From Shimia sediminis (GTDB lineage: Bacteria; Pseudomonadota; Alphaproteobacteria; Rhodobacterales; Rhodobacteraceae), in contig NZ_RYZK01000007.1 in assembly GCF_003990645.1 (NCBI RefSeq), positions 62,001 through 126,000 on the forward strand: a stretch of DNA of 64,000 bases, given 5' to 3'. Numbering within the stretch: the first letter of the stretch is position 1; each line of letters opens with the position of its first letter. The notes below the pieces were generated by a model. It saw only the letters and a program-made list of their open reading frames with translations, was not told the origin of the DNA and made no database searches. Positions 17,181 through 25,392 of the stretch are shown here, piece after piece. The position numbers and the translations under genes were made by a program.

Positions 17181-18743
17181 ATGAGTGATCAGGCGGGACG
17201 CAAACGGCGCGGCGGCGGGCGCGCAGGCAATGCAGCGCGGCGGGGCAGTTCAGGTGTCATCGAACAGATGCCTTGGCGCCAACCGGTCAATATGGACCGC
17301 CCGACCGAGCCGCTGAGCGCGGAAGGTGTCCAGGCGGTGCATGACGGCGCGATGCGTATTCTCGAAGAGGTCGGCATCGAATTCTACAACACCGAAGCGC
17401 GCGATCTGCTGAAAGAAGCCGGCTGTACCGTCACCGGGGACAACGTGCGCATGGGGCGTGACTTTGTCATGGAGATGGTGGCCAAGGCGCCGTCCTCGTG
17501 GACACTGACACCACGCAACCCCGAGCGGCAGATCACGATGGGCGACAACCACATCCTGTTCGGCAACGTCTCGTCACCGCCCAACTACTGGGACATGAAC
17601 CTGGGCCGCAAGGTACCGGGCACGCGCGACATGTGTGCCAACCTGTTCAAGCTGAGCCAATACTTCAACTGTATCCACTTTGTTGGCGGCTATCCGGTGG
17701 AGCCACAGGACATCCACGCCAGTATCCGCCACCTCGACGTGATGTATGACAAGCTGACTCTGACGGACAAGGTGGCGCATACCTACGCATTGGGCAAAGA
17801 GCGTGTCGAAGACGCCATGGAAATGGTGCGCATTTCGGGCGGCTGGACACATGAAGAGTTCGAGGCCAGCCCCAAGATGTACACCAACATCAACTCGACC
17901 TCGCCGCTCAAGCATGACGAGCCGATGATGGATGGCTGGATGCGCCTTGCGCGGCGCAACCAAGGCCTTGTGGTGACCCCCTTTACGCTGGCAGGCGCCA
18001 TGGCGCCGGTCACCATGTCAGGCGCCGTGGCGCAATCGCTGGCCGAAGGGCTTTGTGCCGTGGCGCTGGCGCAATACATCCGCCCCGGTGCGGCCTGTGC
18101 CATCGGCACCTTTACCTCGAACGTCGATATGAAGTCGGGGGCACCCGCCTTTGGCACGCCGGAGTACATGCGCGCCACGCAGATGACTGGTCAGATGGCG
18201 CGGTTCTATGATCTGCCGATGCGCGCCAGCGGCGTCTGTGCCGCCAATGTGCCCGACGGACAGGCCATGTGGGAGACTTCGAACAGCCTCTGGTCCGCCG
18301 TGCAGTCGGGGGCCAACATGGTCTATCACGCGGCAGGCTGGCTAGAGGGTGGTCTGATCGCAAGCCCTGAGAAATTCATCATGGACTGCGAAGTGCTGCA
18401 GATGATCCAGCGCTACATGGAGCCCGAAGTCTGGGCTACCGGCCCGGATGAAATTGCACTGGATGCGATCAAATCCGTGGGCAATGCCGGGCACTTCTTT
18501 GGCATTCAGCACACACAGGATCGCTATACCACCGCCTTTTATCAGCCCTTTGTCTCGGACTGGCGCAACTACGAGGCCTGGGAGGATGCGGGCAGCGTCT
18601 GGACCCCCGAGCGCGCGCATAACATCTATCAGCAGATCATCGACACCTTCGAGGCTCCGCCGATGGACGAAGCCATCCGTGAAGAGCTTGCGGCCTTTGT
18701 TGCCAAACGCAAGGAAGAAGGCGGCGCGCCCACGGATTTCTGA
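17181..18743 (+). CDS. trimethylamine methyltransferase family protein (MttB superfamily, non-pyrrolysine)
   Basis: This 520-residue protein matches the MttB superfamily along its length, with FNCIHFVGGYPVEPQDI, FTLAGAMAPVTMSGAVAQ and the C-terminal HFFGIQHTQDRYTTAFYQP. No in-frame amber codon interrupts it, so it is a non-pyrrolysine member. Characterised members of that type demethylate glycine betaine, proline betaine or carnitine and pass the methyl group to a corrinoid protein. No corrinoid partner or reactivase gene is adjacent, so the acceptor is unknown. The N terminus has a basic glycine-arginine-rich stretch (residues 6-24). GGGAGAGTGTC precedes the ATG. Confidence 0.85.
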   Translation: MSDQAGRKRRGGGRAGNAARRGSSGVIEQMPWRQPVNMDRPTEPLSAEGVQAVHDGAMRILEEVGIEFYNTEARDLLKEAGCTVTGDNVRMGRDFVMEMVAKAPSSWTLTPRNPERQITMGDNHILFGNVSSPPNYWDMNLGRKVPGTRDMCANLFKLSQYFNCIHFVGGYPVEPQDIHASIRHLDVMYDKLTLTDKVAHTYALGKERVEDAMEMVRISGGWTHEEFEASPKMYTNINSTSPLKHDEPMMDGWMRLARRNQGLVVTPFTLAGAMAPVTMSGAVAQSLAEGLCAVALAQYIRPGAACAIGTFTSNVDMKSGAPAFGTPEYMRATQMTGQMARFYDLPMRASGVCAANVPDGQAMWETSNSLWSAVQSGANMVYHAAGWLEGGLIASPEKFIMDCEVLQMIQRYMEPEVWATGPDEIALDAIKSVGNAGHFFGIQHTQDRYTTAFYQPFVSDWRNYEAWEDAGSVWTPERAHNIYQQIIDTFEAPPMDEAIREELAAFVAKRKEEGGAPTDF

Positions 18744-18870
18744 GGCCACGATCCTCAGGACCTGTCCGGGGCGGGAACGGGAAGCCTGTGCGGCTGGCGA
18801 AGTGGTAAATCGTTCGTAAACGACGCGCGCGACCTCTGTGGTGATGCGCGGCGCGACTCACCCAAATAAA

Positions 18871-18975
18871 CCTGGGGTTAAAGGCCAAAACCGGGGTCTG
18901 TATGACGTCGGTATCACGTCGGTACTGCGTCGGTGTTCTGCACAGACGGGCGCTGCGTTAACCGTGCGTTCGGTG
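18871..18975. repeat. dispersed intergenic repeat, copy A
   Basis: This element lies in the 425-bp gap between the MttB and DUF4153 genes. It begins with GGGGTTAAAGGCCAAAACC and contains three near-tandem units, each built on CGTCGGTA or CGTCGGTG (18905-18936), followed by TTCTGCAC. The same arrangement occurs in inverted orientation at 47848-47950 with few differences. No gene in the gap is convincing. It may be a transcribed structured element or a non-autonomous repeat. Confidence 0.75.
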
Positions 18976-18976
18976 C

Positions 18977-19020
18977 AAAACTCTTGGAAGAGTTTTGGCA
19001 AGAAATTTCGAAATTTCTTG
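18977..19020. repeat. two adjacent perfect palindromes
   Basis: AAAACTCTT-GG-AAGAGTTTT (18977-18996) is followed two bases later by a perfect 22-bp palindrome at 18999-19020 with half-site CAAGAAATTTC. Both are AT-rich in a GC-rich genome and can extrude as hairpins. They abut repeat copy A. The rest of the gap (18744-18870 and 19021-19168) shows nothing recognisable apart from GGAGGG before the next start. Confidence 0.7.
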
Positions 19021-19168
19021 GCCCTCCGGCGAGCGCGCAGTCTGGGCAGCTTTTGCCCCCTGAGTGTAGGGGGGCAACCCAAATAGTCTCGCAGACGTCG
19101 CAACGTGAGGACTACCCCCTTGCGCCAAAGCCTCCTAGACTGGCGCTGATCTTTGGCTGGAGGGCGTC

Positions 19169-20932
19169 ATGACATCCCAGGACAATGCTATTCTTGCGGG
19201 CCGTGGGGCCATGACAATCACCGGCACCATCGCCGGGGTCGCCGCATGGGCCATGGTCGAAGTTCTGCCGGACCTCGTGCAAAACCCGCACCTTTTTATC
19301 ACGCTTGTTGCGGCGGTTGGCGGGTTTTTTACCATCCTGCTGGCGATATCGGGACCGACCCCTTTGGGGCGTTCTGCGGTGGGGGCTGCCGTTCTGGCAG
19401 CGGCCGGTGCCGTGCTGTTGGGATTGGCCAGTACGGGGTTTCACAGCAGCGAAGATTTCCTGAACTCCGGTTTTCCGGTGATCGCCTGGATCCTGTTCCT
19501 ATGCCTTGGCACGCCGTTTGTGGCCGTCTGGGTCTGGGATCGCCAGTATTGGAATTCTTATCTCGACCTGTTTGATTTCTCCTGGTCCATCGTTGTGCGC
19601 TTTACTGCGGCCTGGCTGTTCGTTGGGGTGTTCTGGCTGGTCTTGTTCCTGTCGGACGCTCTGTTGTCGCTGGTCTCGATCCATTGGATCGAATGGCTGA
19701 TCGAGCTGGAGCCGATGCCCTATATCCTGATCGGGGCGGTCTTTGGGCTTGCCCTGCGGGTGGTCTGGGAGATGCGCGAATATCTTTCGCCCTACATGCT
19801 CCTGCACCTCTTGCGCCTGCTCTTGCCGGTGCTTCTGGTGGTGATGGTGATCTTTGTGCTGGCCTTGCCGTTCAGTGATCCCGAAACGCTGTTTGCCGGG
19901 CTCTCGCCCGCAGGCACCATGATGGCGGTGGCGATTGGCGCGATCAGCCTTGTCAGCGTGGCCCTGGACAAATCCGACGCCGATGCGGTGCATGCGGCCT
20001 GGATGCAGTGGGCGGTGCGGGGCGTGGCCCTGTTGTTACCGGTGCTTGCCGGGCTGGCGATCTGGGGGGTTTGGTTGCGAGTGGCGCAATACGGCTGGAC
20101 CCCGGACAGGCTCGCCGCGATGAGTGCGGCGGTGATCGTCATGGCTTATGCGCTGTTGTACTTTCTTTCGGTTCTGCGTGGTGGCGACTGGATGGCCCGC
20201 ATTCGCCAGGGCAACATGATCCTTGCCAGCGTTGTGCTTGGGGTCTGTGTCCTCTGGCTCATTCCCATTGTCAGCGCCGAGACGATTTCGGCCCGCAGCC
20301 AGGCTGCCCGCTACGTCAACGGTCAGGTTGACGCGCACGAGGCGGCACTCTGGGAAATGGCGCATGAGTGGGGCAAGGCCGGGCAGCAGGCGCTCGACCG
20401 TCTTGCGGACCTGCCCGAGGCCGATCACCCGGACCTGCACCGGGCGCTTGCCCTCGTTGTCACGACAGACAGTCCTTATGCCTTTGGCGAACGTCTGGGC
20501 AACCCGGAATGGGAGGATCTGCCCAAGCGGTTGATTGCGGCGGTGCACATGGTGCCACAGGGGTCTGTCCTGCCGCTGGACGCGGTGACAACGCTGGCCG
20601 ATTTTCGGCTCAAGGACTGGGTGCAGACCTGTGAGCGCGACCACCAGCCGGGATGTGTTCTGTTGCAAGGGGATTTTGACACCCGAAACGAAACCCAGGA
20701 GGGCGTGATGTTCCTGCCGGCCACCGGTGGCGAATACGAGGCCCTGTCAGTTTGGATCGACGCCGACGGTGATCTGGTGGTGGGCGGTTACCTGCGTGAT
20801 CCGGCCTATGGCGGCTCTGTGCGGCTGCAGCCCGAAGATGTCCAGAGGGTGCTTGACGGAGATTTCCGCATTGGCCCCAGCAGTCGCAATGCGCTGTGGT
20901 TGGGGGAGCGCGAACTCAATCCTGAAAATTGA
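19169..20932 (+). CDS. DUF4153 polytopic membrane protein
   Basis: This 587-residue protein has an N-terminal membrane half with about ten to twelve helices (residues 10-375) in the DUF4153 pattern. The C-terminal 210 residues are soluble and begin ISARSQAARYVNGQVDAHEAALWEMAHEWGK, a segment typical of this family. The tail would sit on one side of the membrane, probably the periplasm. GGAGGGCGTC precedes the ATG. It stands alone after the repeat-bearing gap. Function unknown. Confidence 0.82.
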   Translation: MTSQDNAILAGRGAMTITGTIAGVAAWAMVEVLPDLVQNPHLFITLVAAVGGFFTILLAISGPTPLGRSAVGAAVLAAAGAVLLGLASTGFHSSEDFLNSGFPVIAWILFLCLGTPFVAVWVWDRQYWNSYLDLFDFSWSIVVRFTAAWLFVGVFWLVLFLSDALLSLVSIHWIEWLIELEPMPYILIGAVFGLALRVVWEMREYLSPYMLLHLLRLLLPVLLVVMVIFVLALPFSDPETLFAGLSPAGTMMAVAIGAISLVSVALDKSDADAVHAAWMQWAVRGVALLLPVLAGLAIWGVWLRVAQYGWTPDRLAAMSAAVIVMAYALLYFLSVLRGGDWMARIRQGNMILASVVLGVCVLWLIPIVSAETISARSQAARYVNGQVDAHEAALWEMAHEWGKAGQQALDRLADLPEADHPDLHRALALVVTTDSPYAFGERLGNPEWEDLPKRLIAAVHMVPQGSVLPLDAVTTLADFRLKDWVQTCERDHQPGCVLLQGDFDTRNETQEGVMFLPATGGEYEALSVWIDADGDLVVGGYLRDPAYGGSVRLQPEDVQRVLDGDFRIGPSSRNALWLGERELNPEN

Positions 20933-20940
20933 TCATGTTG

Positions 20941-20956
20941 GGGCTTTGTTAAGCCC
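20941..20956 (+). terminator. short hairpin after the DUF4153 gene
   Basis: GGGCTT-TGTT-AAGCCC forms a 6-bp stem 8 bases after the DUF4153 stop and 38 bases before the H-NOX start. Only TCT follows, so it is a weak terminator candidate. Confidence 0.35.
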
Positions 20957-20994
20957 TCTGGTCCCATACTGCCGAGACAGAAGGGACCAAGACC

Positions 20995-21582
20995 ATGCAT
21001 GGGCTGATCAACAGGGCCATCCAATGTTTCATTCGCGACAGCTATGGCCGTGATCGCTGGATTGAAGTGACTCAGATTGCCGAAATGGGGTTCACCGATT
21101 TTGAGGCCATGCTGCACTACGACGACGCCCTGACCTGGACGGTTCTGGATGCCGCGGCGCGGTCTCTGGCGGTGCCGCGCGAAACCGTTCTGGAAGATAT
21201 TGGCACCTATCTGGTGTCTCACCCGAATGTCGAAGCGCTGCGACGATTGCTGCGATTTGGCGGGGTCAGCTTTGTGGAGTTCCTGCATTCTCTGGATGAG
21301 TTGCCGGATCGCGCGCGTTTGGCAGTGGATGATCTGGACCTGCCGCGCATGGAGTTGCGCGAATACGGTCTGAACGCCTTTTCTCTGACTTGCGAGTCCG
21401 GGCACGAGGGGTTTGGCCATGTGATGATGGGCATCCTGCGCACTCTCGCGGACGACTACGGCGCGCTGGTGTTTCTGGAGCATCAGGGCATCACGAACGG
21501 GCGCGAGGTGATCGAAATCACCTTGATCGAGACCGCCTTTGCCGAGGGGCGCAGTTTTGATCTTGGGGCACGGGCAGGGTAG
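20995..21582 (+). CDS. heme NO-binding (H-NOX/HNOB) domain protein with altered heme motifs
   Basis: This 195-residue protein aligns with the H-NOX fold from its MHGLINRAIQCFIRD start to the closing ITLIETAFAEG strands. H-NOX proteins bind heme through a proximal histidine in an LDxxH motif and hold the propionates with YxSxR. By my alignment the histidine position is Pro104 (SLDELPDRARL) and YxSxR is replaced by CESGH (residues 133-137). Heme binding is therefore doubtful unless another residue such as His76 serves. It lies 4 bp before a diguanylate cyclase carrying an H-NOX-associated domain, so the pair forms one signalling unit. Confidence 0.85.
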   Translation: MHGLINRAIQCFIRDSYGRDRWIEVTQIAEMGFTDFEAMLHYDDALTWTVLDAAARSLAVPRETVLEDIGTYLVSHPNVEALRRLLRFGGVSFVEFLHSLDELPDRARLAVDDLDLPRMELREYGLNAFSLTCESGHEGFGHVMMGILRTLADDYGALVFLEHQGITNGREVIEITLIETAFAEGRSFDLGARAG

Positions 21583-21586
21583 GGCG

Positions 21587-22627
21587 ATGCAGGTTTCCAA
21601 GGACATAACCGATGTGCTGGACGTGATATGTCCGATGCACATGATTCTGAATGACACAGGTCATGTGATCCACGCGGGCCCGACCCTTGGCAAGCTTTGG
21701 CACAAGGAAGATTTGGACGGCGCGCGGTTTCTCGAGATGTTCGAGGTGCTGCGACCGCGCGACGTGGCCGACATGAGGAAGCTTCTCGCGGCGCATGGTG
21801 AGAAACTGCACCTGCGCAAACGGGCCGAGCCGCGGTCCTCCATCAAGGGGGTACTGATGCCCTATGGCGCGATCAACGGCGCTGTGGTGAACCTGTCTTT
21901 CGGTATTTCCATCATGGATGGGGTGCGTGACTATGCCCTGGCGTCAACCGACTTTGCCGCCACTGATCTGACCATCGAGATGCTCTACCTGATCGAGGCG
22001 AAATCCGCCGCGATGGAGGCGTCGCGCAAGCTGAACCTGCGCCTGCAGGGGGCCATGATTGCCGCCGAGGAGCAGGCCTTTACCGACACGCTGACCGGGC
22101 TCAAGAATCGTCGGGCGGTGGATCACATCCTGCCACGTCTGATCGAGCGGGGCAGCGGATTCGCGCTGATGCAGATGGACCTCGATTACTTCAAGGCGGT
22201 GAATGACACCTATGGCCACGCGGCCGGCGATCTGGTGCTGCAACAGGTGGCACGCGCGCTGGTGGAAGAAACCCGCGACCGCGATTGCGTGGCGCGGATC
22301 GGGGGGGATGAATTTGTGCTGATCTTCGAGGGTCTGACCCGGCGCGATCTTCTGTCCGACATCGCGCAACGTCTGATTCACCGCATTGAAGAACCGGTCA
22401 ACTACAAGGACGCGCAATGCAGGATATCATGCTCGATCGGCATTGCCCTGTCTTCGGAGTCTTCCCCTTTGAGCGAAGAACAGATCCTCGCCAATGCCGA
22501 CGCGGCGCTCTATCTGTGCAAGGATCACGGGCGTGCGCAGTTCCGATTTTTTGATCCCACCCAGACGCCCTCGGCCCCGGTGCCCCCTGTCGCCGATCCT
22601 GACGGGCCCGGTGCACACGCCGATTAG
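21587..22627 (+). CDS. diguanylate cyclase with H-NOX-associated (HNOBA) domain
   Basis: This 346-residue protein has an N-terminal HNOBA-type PAS-like domain (about 1-135, with CPMHMILNDTGHVIHAGPTL). A helical linker follows (about 136-175, AAEEQAFTDTLTGLKNRRA at its end), then a GGDEF domain to residue 325. The active-site GGDEF is intact (RIGGDEFVLIF) and the inhibitory RDRD site is kept five residues before it. It should make c-di-GMP under control of the H-NOX protein encoded 4 bp upstream. AGGGCG serves as ribosome binding site for the ATG at 21587. The proline-rich tail is probably disordered. Confidence 0.92.
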   Translation: MQVSKDITDVLDVICPMHMILNDTGHVIHAGPTLGKLWHKEDLDGARFLEMFEVLRPRDVADMRKLLAAHGEKLHLRKRAEPRSSIKGVLMPYGAINGAVVNLSFGISIMDGVRDYALASTDFAATDLTIEMLYLIEAKSAAMEASRKLNLRLQGAMIAAEEQAFTDTLTGLKNRRAVDHILPRLIERGSGFALMQMDLDYFKAVNDTYGHAAGDLVLQQVARALVEETRDRDCVARIGGDEFVLIFEGLTRRDLLSDIAQRLIHRIEEPVNYKDAQCRISCSIGIALSSESSPLSEEQILANADAALYLCKDHGRAQFRFFDPTQTPSAPVPPVADPDGPGAHAD

Positions 22628-22654
22628 GCCGCCGCGCCGCGCTCTATGCAAAGG

Positions 22655-23290
22655 TTATTTGCTGTCCTTTGTGACGACATGCTCGCCGTCAATTTCGCCC
22701 AGCGCATGAAACAGAGCACTTGAGTTGGCGACGCCAAACTTTTTCAGCAGTTTGGCGCGATAGACTTCCACCGTGCGATAGGACAAATCCAGCTTCAGCG
22801 CGATTTCCTTGCTGGTCAAACCGTCCGCCAGATAGGAAACAATCTCGCGTTCCCGTCGCGTCAGATCGCGATAGGGGCGGACCTCGGACAGGTCCGCAAA
22901 GCTCCAGACCGCGCGTTGCAGCGGTTGATCAGGGGTAAAAGAATGGCCCCGCACCCGGCACCAGAACAGGGTGCCATCCTTGCGCGCCATGATGCGCTCG
23001 TCCCAATAGGTGTTGGTTTCGCGCAGCTTGCGAATGCCGCGATCCCGGATGGTGGTGAACTCTTCGTCCGTCGGGTAAAGGATTGAAAAGACTTTGTCTT
23101 TCAGCTCTTCTGGCGCATAGCCGAACATCGCCGCAAAGGCGATATTGCAGTCGCGGATCACCCGGTTTTCGGTCACAACCAACCCGACCGGCGCATAGGC
23201 AAAAGCCAGCTCCGCAAAGCGTTCTTCCCGGTAGCAATCATTGATACGTGTTTCCACAGTATTGCACGCCCAAGCGTCGTCTGAGACCAT
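22655..23290 (-). CDS. PAS-LuxR transcriptional regulator
   Basis: This 211-residue protein has a PAS domain (about 25-135, FAYAPVGLVVTENRVIRDCN and GHSFTPDQPLQRAVWSFADLSE) and a C-terminal LuxR/NarL helix-turn-helix (about 145-205, LTRREREIVSYLADGLTSKEI). It is divergent from the substrate-binding-protein gene of an ABC transporter with a 77-bp shared promoter, so it almost certainly controls that operon. The ATG at 23290 was chosen because longer frames run into the transporter's own start. The PAS ligand is unknown. Confidence 0.85.
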   Translation of the reverse strand: MVSDDAWACNTVETRINDCYREERFAELAFAYAPVGLVVTENRVIRDCNIAFAAMFGYAPEELKDKVFSILYPTDEEFTTIRDRGIRKLRETNTYWDERIMARKDGTLFWCRVRGHSFTPDQPLQRAVWSFADLSEVRPYRDLTRREREIVSYLADGLTSKEIALKLDLSYRTVEVYRAKLLKKFGVANSSALFHALGEIDGEHVVTKDSK

Positions 23291-23367
23291 TTCGTCGGAA
23301 ATATACGCAAGGGAATTGGCCTGCGCAATGCGTGTGTAGGCCCCCCTGAACACAGAGGGAGGATAGA

Positions 23368-24564
23368 ATGAAATCACTCGCAAAATTGGCGGGCGTCGCG
23401 GCGCTTGGCCTTAGCATGGCAACCGCCGCGCTGGCGCAGGATCCGGTCAAGATCGCGCTTGTGCACGGCATTTCCGGCCACAGTTTCGAGGTGTTCTCGA
23501 AACAGGCGCAAACCGGCTTTGAGCTGGGCATCGAATACGCCACCGGAGGCACCGGCATGGTCAAAGGCGTGCCAATTGAAATCATTCACAAGGACACTCA
23601 GTTCAAACCCGACGTCGCCCGCGCCGTTCTGGCCGAAGCTTACGGTGATGACGACGTGCTGCTGGCCGTTGGCGCCACTTCGTCCGGCGTGACCAAGGGG
23701 CTGCTGCCCATCGCCGAAGAATACGAGAAAATCCTGATCGTGGAACCGGCTGTGGCTGACAGCCTGACGGGTCCTGACAGCAACCGCTACGTCTTTAAGA
23801 CCTCGCGCAACTCGTCGATGGACATGCAGGCCCAGGCGCTGGCCCTGTCGCCGGATGAGAACCTCTTTGTTGCCACACTGGCCGAGGATTACGCCTTTGG
23901 TCGTGACGGTATCTCGGCGTTCAAAGCCGCGCTGGACGGCTCGGGCGCCACGGTTGTGACCGAAGAGTACATCCCCCAGGGCACCACCGATTTCACCGCC
24001 GCAACCGAACGCATGTTCAACGCGCTGAAAGACAAGGAAGGCCGCAAGGTTATCCTGATCTATGTCGCTGGCGGCGGCGATCCCATGGGCAAGATCCAGG
24101 CCATGCAGCCCGAGCGTTTCGGCATCGAAATCTCGACCGGTGGTCACATTCTGCCCGTCCTGCCGACCTATAAACGGGTCCCCGGCATGGAAGGCGCGAT
24201 CTACTACTACTACGAGATCCCCAAGAATGAGATCAACGACTGGCTCGTTGCCACCCACCAGGAACGTTTCGATGGTCCGCCTGATTTCTTCACCGCCGGT
24301 GGTATGGCCGCAGCACTTGCCGTGGTGAAAGCTCTGGAAACCGCGGATGAGTGGGAAACCGAAGCGCTGATCACCGCCATGGAAGGCATGGAATGGAACA
24401 CCCCCAAGGGTAAAATGATGTTCCGTGCCGAAGATCACCAGGCGTTGCAGTCGATGTATCACTTCAAGATCCGCGTCGACGACAACGTTGACTGGGCGAT
24501 CCCCGAGCTGGTGCGCGAGATCACTGCCGAGGAAATGAACATCCCCGTCGGTCGGACCAACTGA
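23368..24564 (+). CDS. ABC transporter substrate-binding protein (Leu/Ile/Val type)
   Basis: This 398-residue exported protein has a signal peptide (1-24, ending AALAQ) and the type I periplasmic-binding fold (Peripla_BP_6). Motifs include VKIALVHGISGHS at the first strand, LLAVGATSSGVTKGLLPIAEEY, and LFVATLAEDYAFGRDGISAFK. GGAGGATAGA precedes the ATG. It heads an operon with two ATPases and two permeases, so it is the ligand-capture part of a HAAT importer. The known ligands of this family range from amino acids to amides and aromatic acids; none is indicated here. Confidence 0.9.
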   Translation: MKSLAKLAGVAALGLSMATAALAQDPVKIALVHGISGHSFEVFSKQAQTGFELGIEYATGGTGMVKGVPIEIIHKDTQFKPDVARAVLAEAYGDDDVLLAVGATSSGVTKGLLPIAEEYEKILIVEPAVADSLTGPDSNRYVFKTSRNSSMDMQAQALALSPDENLFVATLAEDYAFGRDGISAFKAALDGSGATVVTEEYIPQGTTDFTAATERMFNALKDKEGRKVILIYVAGGGDPMGKIQAMQPERFGIEISTGGHILPVLPTYKRVPGMEGAIYYYYEIPKNEINDWLVATHQERFDGPPDFFTAGGMAAALAVVKALETADEWETEALITAMEGMEWNTPKGKMMFRAEDHQALQSMYHFKIRVDDNVDWAIPELVREITAEEMNIPVGRTN

Positions 24565-24627
24565 TCTGACACGACACAGTTCCTGGCCTGCATATGTGGG
24601 CCAGGAACCCTAGAACAGGTTTTCCAA

Positions 24628-25392
24628 ATGTCACACCCATCGCTCATCACCCAGGATCTGACGATCCGCTTCGGGGGGCATGTCGCCGTGAACGCGGTGT
24701 CCTGCGAATTTCGCCCCGGCGAGCTGACGGTCATTGTCGGGCCGAATGGTGCCGGCAAAACCACCTATTTCAATCTGATTTCCGGTCAGCTGATGCCCAG
24801 CGCGGGCACCGTCATCAAGGATGGCGTTGATATGACCGCCATGCCGCCCTCAACCCGTGCCCGTCACGGGGTAGGGCGTGCCTTTCAGCTGACCAACCTT
24901 TTCCCCCAGCTGTCTGTGCTGGAGAACATTCGCCTTGCCGTTCAGGCGCGTTCCGGTGACGGCTGGCGCTTTCTGACCCGCACCAGCAGCCTGACGGAAT
25001 TGTCCGCCCGCGCCGAACGCTATCTTGAGGCAACCAAGCTCAGCGCCGTTGCCGATGTGCCTGCGTCAACCCTGTCGCACGGCGATCAGCGCAAGCTGGA
25101 AGTGGCGCTGTTGATGGCGATGGAGCCTGATATCTACATGTTTGATGAGCCCACCGCGGGCATGTCGCTGGATCACGCGCCGGACGTTCTGGATCTCATT
25201 GCCGAGATCAAGCACGACAAGTCCAAGACCATCCTGCTGGTCGAGCACAAGATGGACGTGGTGCGCGCGCTCGCCGATCGCATCATCGTGCTGCACAACG
25301 GCGAACTCATTGCCGATGGCGCCCCGGACGAAGTGATGTCCAGCCAGATCGTGCGCGACGTTTACCTTGGCAAATCGACGGAGGCGGCATGA
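24628..25392 (+). CDS. HAAT ABC transporter ATP-binding protein (LivG-like)
   Basis: This 254-residue ATPase has Walker A (GPNGAGKTTYF), a Q-loop (GRAFQLTNLFPQLSV), the signature LSHGDQRKLEVALLMA and Walker B (IYMFDEPTAGMS), with the H-loop in LLVEHKMD. The signature SHGD in place of SGGQ is common in LivG proteins. It follows the binding protein by 63 bp and overlaps the next ATPase by four bases. Confidence 0.92.
   Translation: MSHPSLITQDLTIRFGGHVAVNAVSCEFRPGELTVIVGPNGAGKTTYFNLISGQLMPSAGTVIKDGVDMTAMPPSTRARHGVGRAFQLTNLFPQLSVLENIRLAVQARSGDGWRFLTRTSSLTELSARAERYLEATKLSAVADVPASTLSHGDQRKLEVALLMAMEPDIYMFDEPTAGMSLDHAPDVLDLIAEIKHDKSKTILLVEHKMDVVRALADRIIVLHNGELIADGAPDEVMSSQIVRDVYLGKSTEAA

Noticed and set aside
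17181-18743. Pyrrolysine (amber) codon within the MttB homologue
   Set aside because: The frame runs to a TGA without an internal TAG, so it is not a pyrrolysine enzyme.
18905-18936. CRISPR array suggested by the regularly spaced CGTCGGT units
   Set aside because: Units are only 10-11 bp apart with no spacers of CRISPR length and no cas genes in the window.
18838-19086. 82-codon open frame in the repeat-bearing gap
   Set aside because: It runs through the repeat and both palindromes, has no ribosome binding site, and the matching repeat copy B keeps a different open frame.
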